64,000 nucleotides of DNA from Deuterostichococcus epilithicus (Eukaryota > Chlorophyta > Trebouxiophyceae > Prasiolales > Stichococcaceae). Every line of letters begins with the position of its first letter. Position 1 is the stretch's first letter. Made by a program: the position numbers and the translations under genes. The notes under the pieces are model-generated. The model had not been told where the DNA came from and did not search any database. It saw only the letters and a list, made by a program, of their open reading frames with translations. Shown in pieces: positions 26,901-35,708 of this stretch. The DNA lies in assembly GCA_033439295.1 (NCBI GenBank), contig JAVTLE010000003.1:2356001-2420000 (forward strand). Reading direction: 5' to 3'.

Positions 26901-29054
26901 AGCGTTTTTAGGGGGTTCAGGGTTAGTGCCAGGCGCGCCACACCGACCTGTCGAGGCCTCGGGAACAGGTGCAGCCGGCGTGCAGCGCCATGTTGCGCGC
27001 CTGCCTGACCCGTTTGTATCTGCTGGCCGCCCGCGGCAGGCGTCAAAGGCCAGACCGAGCCCCACGCGCGAGGCAGCCCTGGAGCAGGGGCTGCAGCTCT
27101 TCAGGACCGTAACCGCGATGCACTCGCCGGGGGAGGGGGCTCCCCCGCTCCTGCCCCAGGCGCGGCGCCGGGCTGGGCAGCGGCTCTGCATCAGAGGCTG
27201 CGCTTCATACGGCGTCACCCAGCACGGGCCGCCCCCTGCGAGGCGGTGCCTCCTGCCTTCAGGAGGGATGCCCTTTGACAGGGAAAAGGGGTGAAGCACC
27301 TGTGCCCGAGTGCTTGTGTACCCCTTGCAGGACCGCTTTGCGGGCCTCCTGCAGCGGGAGCTGCAGACGGCCGCCGCTGCCGCGGCCGCCGCAGGCAACC
27401 TCGAGGCGCTCACGGCCTGGGCACACAAGGTGTGCAATACAGAACAAAGAATAGTTCATATTCCTGCTCTGAGGCGCCAGCTTGCTTTTGCGGAGGCATA
27501 TAATGTATGACTTCATCGCGGCAGCTGCTGCAGCGGGCTGCTAAATGCATCAGTGCCCGAAAGCTCTGTTTGCAGAGTGCGGCTGCACCAGCCAAAGCAG
27601 AAGCCCGGCGGGTGTGCCGACTCTGTGCAAGCACTACAGCCAGCTCTGATGCTAGAGCATCCCGGCTTCCGAGTGGTGGCTCCCGCGGCTGCGAGCTGGC
27701 AATGCAGGGGGCCTGCCGGCGTGCACGCCAATGTGACTGCACCCGCCTGACTCCTGGTGGCTCTTGCCTTTGCCTACACTGTTTGCATCTCTGGCTAGTC
27801 ACCAGGTTTTTTCTCGTCAACAACCCTTCTTTGCCTCTGGCCCCTCGTGGTCAAACCGTCGAACTTCGGGCGGTCAAGTCCCGGGTTCGAGGCGAACAGC
27901 AAACTGTAAGACAAGAACACGTGAACAAAAGTAAAACGGTGGGGACGGGGGAAAGTGCTTATGAGGCCATCGGCCCGCAGCATGGACGCATTAATCAATT
28001 GTTGAGGCTTGATTAAGTCCAAGTCTTACACCGATCTCTGGCCAGTCACCATATTTTCTCTCGTCAATAATTTGTCTCTGCCTCGCCTGAGACCAAAACT
28101 CTTCCGTCGTGCAGCTGCACAAGACGGCGAGGGACACTGCGGGCGGCCCGCCGGCGGACCTGCTGATGACGCCTGAGGACCTTGGACTGGCAGAAGACCT
28201 GGCGGCAAGGCTGCGGGCTATGGCGGCAGGGGAATTCAGTGCGCCGGTGCATGCCCTGCTTCCTGGCTCTGCTCGGCTGCATCGGGGGCATCGATGGCTG
28301 CTCTTGCAACCTGCCGCTTGGTTTCCGCTCGCGGTCTGCGGCGCTGGCTGGCGTGGCATCTCGGGGGAAGTGCACTGGTCGAGGGCCCGCACGGTCTCTC
28401 GGAGTCTGTCCAGGGTTTGCAGTCTGCTGCCCTGCTGCCACCTGCTTCACCAAACAAGTCCATAGTTGGGCAGGCTGGGTGCTTGTGCAAACCGACGCGT
28501 TTGGCGCTGGTGCTGCCTCTGTGAGTTCAATCTGCTTCCCCACAGGCGCAGCCACAGCGGACCGGCGCTGTCGTCCCACGGCCAGCCGCGGGCGCCGGCC
28601 CAGCTGGACGCGGCAAAGGGCGTGGCCGCGGCGGCGGCCGCGGCGGCAGCGCCGCNGCCGACGGCGCCTCACCNCCNNCAGCTAGAGCAAACGGCGGTGG
28701 GCATTCGCATTGCGCGCACTTTGCTGCCCTGCCCGGGGGGGGGGCTGATGCAATCCGCGTCGATGACACCTCGACTGGCCGGAGCAGCAGACATCTCCCG
28801 TGCGGCAAAGTATGGGAGCCTGAAATGGGATCCTCGGCCCTGCAGGCATGACACCGTCGCCGAGCGGGCGCCCGCTGGGCCGCCTGCCAGGCCCCAGCCG
28901 TGGCCGCGGCAACGGGCGGGGCCGCGGCGGCAGCAGCTCCGCTGGTAAGCAGGACAGCGGTGGCGGCGGCAAGAGGAGCCGCGACGACGAGCCTGCCACC
29001 GGCAGCGGCGCTGCCGAGGCCGCGCCTCCCAGCCAGCGCCCGCGCGCCGCATAA
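20923..29054 (+). CDS. Large helical-repeat protein with RG-rich C-terminus (possibly Virilizer-like)
   Basis: Phase-consistent exons: 20923-20981, 21041-21181, 21422-21634, 21951-22036, 22233-22462, 23141-23282, 23553-23716, 24711-24860, 25675-25875, 26141-26259, 26651-26782, 27331-27429, 28115-28246, 28546-28696, 28846-29054. The 5' end is unresolved; over 690 aa. A further likely coding stretch at about 23404-23515 (LYPEQPMLLLSLALERPHTT) lacks a clean donor. Exons encode Leu/Ala-rich amphipathic helices typical of ARM/HEAT repeats. The C-terminus is Arg-Gly rich (GRGKGRGRGGGRGG, then SRGRGNGRGRGGSSSAGK) and ends with a basic segment. Helical repeats plus an RG tail resemble Virilizer (VIR/VIRMA) of the m6A methyltransferase complex, but no VIR N-terminal domain is visible, so this is a guess. 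Four N bases lie in 28656-28678. Degraded exon copies occur in its introns. Confidence 0.6.
24572..24622 (+). repeat. Ghost of exon 24711-24860 (helical-repeat gene)
   Basis: Shares GGAGCTGCTGGCGGC, then GGGGTTGCGCTC in the copy against GGGGGTGCGCACTC in the exon, and ends CTGCTGGCGGTGCTG against CTCATGATGCTG. The encoded ELLAA-GCALL is preserved. Confidence 0.8.
25493..25577 (+). repeat. Ghost of exon 25675-25875 (helical-repeat gene)
   Basis: Both carry a CCGCAG/AG acceptor in the same phase, then CGGCTGCCG and GCGCAGCTGGCGCTGGC. Peptides RLPAVAGKAQLALAGLCVAD (copy) and RLPPSPGEAQLALASLRAAE (exon). The copy lacks a donor in a compatible phase. Confidence 0.8.
27788..28087. repeat. tRNA-like (SINE-like) segment between 50-bp direct repeats, intronic
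   Basis: Two degenerate direct repeats (27788-27840 and 28034-28087, sharing AGTCACCA and TCTCGTCAA) bracket a segment with tRNA-like internal promoter boxes: TGGTCAAACCG near 27848 (A-box-like) and GGGTTCGAGGC near 27882 (close to the B-box GGTTCGANNCC). Box spacing suits a tRNA, but the T stem does not pair, so this is not a functional tRNA. It sits in the intron before exon 28115-28246 of the helical-repeat gene. Confidence 0.4.
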
Positions 29055-29757
29055 ACCTATGCATATTGGACGTGGCTCCAACATGCTGCTGCAGACCCTA
29101 GCAACTCAATCCGCACGGATTGGGATGCAGAAGGGACGAGCCGCCTGATAGTCTGAGGGAAGTGGCGCCCGCGGGCGGCGCTGCTGCAGGGCTGGCCTGC
29201 TCAGAGTGTGCAGAGCAACCTTCCGACACTGTGTGGGCATCACGCTGTCGAGTGCTGTCTACGTTGAAGCAACGCAGGTTGAGGTTGACGCACTGCAGAG
29301 TCAGGGACGCATGCTTGACTTTGACTTTTGGCATTTCCAGAGTGAGAGGGCGCATTGTGGCTTTGCTCGCGAAGCAATTGAAACCAATGATTTTGCAAAC
29401 CAGTCACATCGCCAGTCACGATGTGAAATGAGCTGTGCAATGGGCAAACACACCAACGCTGACTGTCAACTGACACCGAACGCAGAATAACACAAATGCA
29501 GATATCAGCCATCGCAGGGCCAATGTTTGCACTGTGAAGATTCGGCTATACGATTGCGGTCGCGGCCACTGCTGTGCGGTCGCAACAGCAGCACCAAGGG
29601 GTGCTAGACGTGCGAACATGGCACGAAAACGCGGCGGCGTAAGAGGCATCGCGAGGTCGGAGCGGTGGGGGATCGCGGCGGCCACTGCTCATTCACAGCA
29701 CATACGTCGGTGGAGAGGGCTGCCATAGCTGTGGAGTCAAGGAGGATTTACCATCAG
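29055..29757. other. Convergent intergenic region
   Basis: Between the stop at 29054 (+) and the leftward candidate ending at 29758. Short rightward ORFs at 29120-29490 and 29534-29728 have no support. AT content rises around 29330-29510. No repeat recognised. Confidence 0.4.
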
Positions 29758-30447
29758 CTATTGGCACGGTTGGGCTCCCCTCCTCCTGCAATTCGAGAGT
29801 GAAGCTCTCAAGGCGAGGCTGCTACTGGCACATGCCGCCGCTTTTCGCAAATGCAGCATCTTGGATCTGCACCACAGTGCCTCAGCCGCGCCGTGAGCGG
29901 GTGCAGATAAGTGAGTGCACCGCTTATCCGGGGGGTGGTCTTCATGGCAACACGTGATAGCACTCACACGGAAGGCTCTGCAGATGCGCCAGCGGCACGT
30001 CCATCCGCCAGTGGCAGGCTGCACCTGAGTTTTGGGCCTGGACGAGTGCCTCGCTGAAGAAGGCGTTGCAGGACTCCGCAGCCATCGCCTGCAGCCGCAC
30101 ACCATCTGCAAGCACAGGTGGCGCCGGTGATAGCACTTCAAACCCTGCTCCCAGCAGACAGGCTCGGCAACCACATGTGCAGGCAGGCAGACTGGTGGCG
30201 ACACGGACTTGAGAGGCTCAGCTATCCGTCGTGTAGGCGACCTCAGGCGGCATGCAGGTGTCATGAGCTTCGGCAGAAATGGATCATGAGAAGCGAACAG
30301 AACCTGGAAAGCGAGCAGCTGGCTGGACCTATGTGTCACCAACAGAACTGGAATCTCATCCAGAAAGAGATCTGCAGCAACCAGGGGGGTTGTGGCAGCC
30401 ACCCACCGCTGTTGCTCCGACTACTGCAGCGAAGTCTCACTGCAGCT

Positions 30448-30478
<31 letters not shown>

Positions 30479-30709
30479 ACGGCCTCCCGCCAGACCACGC
30501 CATGCCAGCAAAGAGGTGGCAGGCCCGAGATCCCGCTCCGCCCGCACCGCCACAAGTGAATGCTTCAGAGCTGCGAGCGTCCTGTGACGGGACGCAGCAG
30601 TGTCAAAGTCCACAGACAGCACGGCAAGTCTCTTCCTGCGGACTTGGCGGCGCCTTGGTTTGAAATGCAGCTGCCGGACCAGCGGCCTTGAGGTGCTCGG
30701 CGAAGACAT
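29758..30709 (-). CDS. Candidate CENP-X/MHF2-like histone-fold protein (weak)
   Basis: The last two exons fit together: 30105-29970 (phase 1 in, phase 2 out, donor GTGTGA) and 29866-29758 with a TAG stop. They encode DGVRLQAMAAESCNAFFSEA...RMDVPLAHLQSLP. That pattern (helix, Phe-x-x-Glu-Ala, then Val-x-x-x-His-Leu-x-x-x-Leu-Pro) resembles the histone fold of CENP-X/MHF2, which pairs with CENP-S at kinetochores and in Fanconi-type repair. A possible first exon starts at ATG 30709 (MSSPSTSRPLVRQLHFK), where LHFK recalls the CENP-X N-terminus, but the donor joining it to 30105 is uncertain. It lies 175 bp downstream of the GT47 stop on the same strand. It could equally be an unrelated short gene. 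Confidence 0.3.
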
Positions 30710-30884
30710 CTGCGATGTCACCACCGGCACAGCCGGAGGCTCATCTCTGATCGACAGCTGCAAAGAGTCGCTATGATGTGACTTACGCCATCTCATCTCC
30801 CATTCCAGTCCAGCTGGCATTCCAGACGCCACAGAGGAGCACGCAGAAGCCCCCTGGGCACGTCGACATGAGGCTCCGCTCGCC

Positions 30885-33800
30885 TCACCAGTTGTATGCC
30901 AGGCCGTATGGCCTGCCGTCGGCCGCCGCTGTGTAGATGAAGGCGCGGTGATAGTCGATGAGGCCCCACTGCGCGGCACAAACCGCTCAGCATGAAGCAC
31001 CTGACGGATCCACATGGGTTCAGATCCCGCGCAGTGGAAAGCCTGTGATGCGCGGCGGCAGCCCACATGCACTGCAAGCCGGCACCCTGAGGTTGGCTGG
31101 TGCCGGGCCAGATGCATCAGGCCGCCGCTCATGCGGAGTCTGGAGGACGGTTTGGGGCTTGGAAACCACAGCCTCAGCCCTCCTTCAGTGGATGCATGCG
31201 GCACCTGCATGGCGGCGACGTCTGTCGCCGGTGTGGATGTCAGGGCGTTAGCCAGGCCGGGAATCTCGCAGGCGGGCAGCCGCACAGAAAACCTCTCGTA
31301 CGGCAACACCTCCTCCAGGTACGACCGCACGTCATCCTGTGTGTGCCGCAAATCACAGAAAGTGACTATCTGGCATCACCGAAAGGCAAAACTTTGTCGG
31401 AAGGACCCCTTTAACGATTGAGGAGTTGCACGGTAAGCGCTGACAGCAGAATGCCTGTCACTATGCCGAGATGGACTGCCAGATGCCAATTTCAGGCAGA
31501 TTGCTATGTTGTGATTTTGACAGCGCACCTGCACGATTACAGGGATGCAGCCGTACGCAATTGCCTCCATGATGCGCATTCCAAAACCTGCACAAGGGCC
31601 ATCGTCAATCGGGTGTCATGTCTGTTATGTTGCATCTGCCGAGGTGGGGTGCTGGCGCCGGCGAATCCAACGGCACTCAGCAGGCGATATGTTCGTGCCC
31701 CTCGGCATCAGGGGCTCCCCGGAGGTCAGGCACAGTTGTGCAGCATCGTGTCTTTGCCCGCCAGCTTGCTCGGTTGCATTCCGTGCGGCCGCCACCGCAA
31801 ACTTCAAGCTCCCCATCATGACCTCGTCACCCTCCCTCTCCACCCCTACCCCTACCGCCAACACTCCCACGTCTAACCATCCGCCCTCAGACCATCTCGT
31901 GCAGGCTCACCGTGGCCAGTGGGGCAGAAGCAGAAGAGCGCGTCCCGCATCTCCTCGTCGCCGTCACGCAGCGGCGGATCCAGAGTCATGCCGCTGTGCG
32001 CGATGCGGAAGCCCAGTGAGGCGCTGTGGTGCCGGAACAGCGCCTGCAGTGGGCAGCGACGTCGCCCGGGGTGCAGGGAGGAGGTGCAGATGGGGCGAAG
32101 CAGCGAGGTCAGCTGCTCGGCCGTGTTTCCAGCGGCTCGACATGGCGACATCACGAAGGGGCCGGCCGCCTGACTGGCAAAGCACATATCAATTGACACA
32201 TTACGAACGTGCCGGCCGCACGACCGACAGCTCCAAGCATTAGAATGCTGCATAGGAGCCTGGCCATGATGGAAAGCGCTACTCTCACCTGCCGGGCCCC
32301 GCCGCTGTATTGAGGGTCCTCCGACGTGCCGTCCGGCAGCTGCGGCGGCAGGCGACCGAGAAAGTAGAGCAACGTTTTCCGCCTGCCCAGCGGCAAGCGC
32401 GTCTGCTTCGCCCTCTCTGCCGGCGTGTCCTGCGTCCAGTGGAGAGGAGGAGCCTCAGCTTTTGGCACCCGAGATGTGCGGCCAAGCAGATGCTTGAGGC
32501 GTGCCCGCAGAGCAGCAGCCTTGTCTTCTCTGCCAGCATGACCTCGCTTTTGCGGAGCTCACGGGCCGGTATCGGCTGTTGCTGCACCCAGCTTCAGGCA
32601 TTCCCTTGCATGCCGCGTTGCAGTTCTGCTCAGCAACACAGCGCTGCTACATCCACACATCTGGGGCAGGGTCCCCTGGCCAGCCTCACTTGCCTGATGC
32701 AATGCCTTCCAGAGCTGCGCAGATATATCTCTAAAATCCCACCTTAACCTTGCTGTAGGTGTCCAGGGCTTCGGCCGCCACGTCTGTTTCGCTGAACGGC
32801 ATCGCGCACACGTCTCGATTTGGCCGGAAGACTTCCCCAGCCGCCCAGTCCGGCCCATACCAACTTGTTCCGTACCTGCAGCCCATGGCCAAAGCCTCTC
32901 CGCCGTCCACATTGATGGAGCAGATGCTCAGGGCCAGCAGCGGCACAGTGTAATTACCTCGGAAGCAGCCAAACAGTGGAGCTGGGCCAGAATGCAGGAG
33001 GCGCAGCAGACATGGGCGCCGCCTGGTATTGCTCGTTTGCACAAATCAGGTGTCGTGGAGCGGATTGTAAAATTCGCAAAGACGTGCCAGATACGCAGCT
33101 TCTCGACAGGGGTCACCTCGCAAGCCCGCCGGTGTAGTTTGCGCTGCCGGGACCGGTGTAGCAAAAGTGTGTCATCTTGATGGGCGCCCCCAGGCGGGCG
33201 TAGTCCTCACCACATGGGTCTGCACCCACATGACACGATATTATTAGGTGCAGGACACTGGAACGTGTTTACGAATCGATTGTCGGCTGATGCAACAAAA
33301 CCGCTGCCGGCCACCAACTGCCCCCTTGGAGCGCAAGCACTGCAGCATGTGCGGCAAGACTTGGAGCTTGTGTCTGACCATCCCTGCCTGGCACAAGCAG
33401 CAGACGCAAAGTCCATCCTGCAGTGCAACCTGAGAGGATCCTGTGCCGAGGAGGCAACGACAACTATTCCATGCCGCACCGAACGGCATGAAGGGGTGTC
33501 AGGCTACTCGGTACAGGAACTCATCCTTGACAGCTAGACGAAGAGTCCCTGATGAACAGGCTGCGCAGTTCAAATGGTCCTTCTACTTACCGTTCTCCTT
33601 TGACACCACTCACCGTTCTCCCTTGACACATCGGATCAGCAGAGGTGAAATATTTACCCAGCTGCATCACGCATTCACGCAATCAGCTCGCCATCGGAAC
33701 GAAACCCGCCTGGCGGGTAGGGGTGGTACTTTGCGAACCCCTGGTCGCCGGGCCACCACAGGATGTGGTCTGCGCCGCCCGAGGCATTCCAGAAGGGCCA

Positions 33801-35644
33801 CGCCTGCCGTACCCAGTCCACCACCCGCGCCGCGTGCGCCTGGTTGAAACCCAGGTTGTCGGCGAAGGAGAAGCTGCGGACAGCGCAACAACCTGGTCAA
33901 CAGTCTCTAGGGCTCAGGGGCATTATGATGGTAGCCTGCGCCTCGATAGTGAAAAACCCTGAACATCCCGGCACACCACCCCGCGCCGCTCTTGCCGAGT
34001 TGAAGCCCAGGTGGTCGGCAGAAGCGGACCTGCGCACACCACACGAAACGTGTTCAACGGTGGGGACTTCACTTGTAGGGGCGCTGTTGGACCATCCGAC
34101 ACCCTGTCTCGCGGCTGGTTTGGCACTATGGCATCCCCGGTCATGCCAGCTGCGGTAGGTGCCACCGCCGCACCCAGAGACGTTTGCTGCGGGCTGCACG
34201 CACGATCAGGCGGGTGGGCGTGGGGTTTACGATGTGAAAATATGATCACTGCTGGCCGGATGTGCATTCTGACAGGGGAATGCGTCCGCTGCATGACCAG
34301 CGCTGACGTCTGCACGGTGAGACAGCAGCCTTTGAGCAGCTCATATTTTGCTTCTGGGCACGGTGCACCAAGAATGCAAACAGCGCGAGACGCTGCCCAA
34401 GCAGAGTGTGCACAGCACCAGGGCGAAGCATATGTCAGCAGATGCTCACGTCTGGGCCGGAACCAGAAACAGGCTGGCCTCATTAGGGTCCTCAGTGCGC
34501 ACGCTCCAGTCGGAACGCAGCATATGGAGGAAGAAGCGGTAGCCAACGTAGTTGGGGTAGCCCGGCGGTTTCTCCGCCACATATGCCTGCCGCAGGCACG
34601 AAGCATGGAGGCGAGCCCTAGCCGTCTGTGCAGAGTGCTTCGCGGCTGGCTGAAAGCATCCATCTAAACACTCCCTTCGCCCCTCAAAACTTTTGCAGAC
34701 CTTTTGCACCTGACATCTTGTTGTGGTACAGCGATACCCCCTTGCAGCTAGTCAGATGCAAAGCGTCACAGACCTGCAGGCAAGCTGTGGTCAATTGCAT
34801 TGCACAGCCTGACGGAACGTGCCTGCACGAGGGCGTGCGGCAGCTCATATATGTAGATGCGCAGGCGTTCTGATGGTCGTGGCGCAGCGGCAGGTGGGAA
34901 CACCTGTGCGACGGCACGGGTCAGATAAGTTGCACCTGACAGGCAAGCATGTCGGCGTCTGATGGGCCTACTGGGTGTGGCCACTGACCCCTTGCACCAA
35001 GCACTCACTGTGCTTGCCAGCACTGCCACGAGCTCCCATGTGCAGCCGCCGCCTGCGGCATGTCACGCCACTCGCGTTGCCGTCCGCTGCGGCGGCCACC
35101 CGCATTTGGCTGTGGCTGCAGCCTGTTTCAGGACAGGACGAGTTTGGATGAGCAAGCACCTTCGTACGGCTGCAGTCGGCACCAAACCTGCCACCCCCGC
35201 AGCGGCAGAAGCCCATGACGCAGGTTCCCGCCCCAGAGCAGTCGTTCGGACAGGCATTGAGCGGCGCCCCCATGTCCAAGCGCTGGCTGCAGTCCTTGCC
35301 CTGCATCACACACAGGAGTGCTGATGAACTGCAGTGGCACGGGCGTTCCGTCTCTGGCTGGTGTTATCCCCTCGACGCGGTCATATGTCTGTCTCTGCTG
35401 ACCCGCTGCTGCTGCCGTCCGGCACTGCTGCCGTGGGTGTCGGCCCCTCATCTGATTGCAAATGGAGCCATCACATTGCAGCGGCAGGGATCGCGTGCAA
35501 GCAAAGCCCTGCGGCGACTCACCCCAAGCGACGGGAAGCAGCTGCACATGCGCACTGCCTGCGTCCACTGCCCGCCCCCCGCCACCCCGGCCGCGCCGCC
35601 CGCTGGCACCTCCGTACCCGGTGTCGCGCCCGCTGCTGCATCCC

Positions 35645-35708
<64 letters not shown>

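Noticed and set aside
26960-27045. Extra exon in the helical-repeat gene (ACSAMLRACLTRLYLLAARG)
   Set aside because: It looks helical, but no donor gives the phase required by the neighbouring exons.
27840-27900. Functional tRNA gene
   Set aside because: Box-like motifs are present, but the T stem and acceptor stem do not pair.
30437-31351. 304-aa leftward ORF
   Set aside because: It overlaps true GT47 exons and introns; the conserved exon 30968-30885 is in another frame. Only the part from ATG 30709 was kept as a weak candidate exon.
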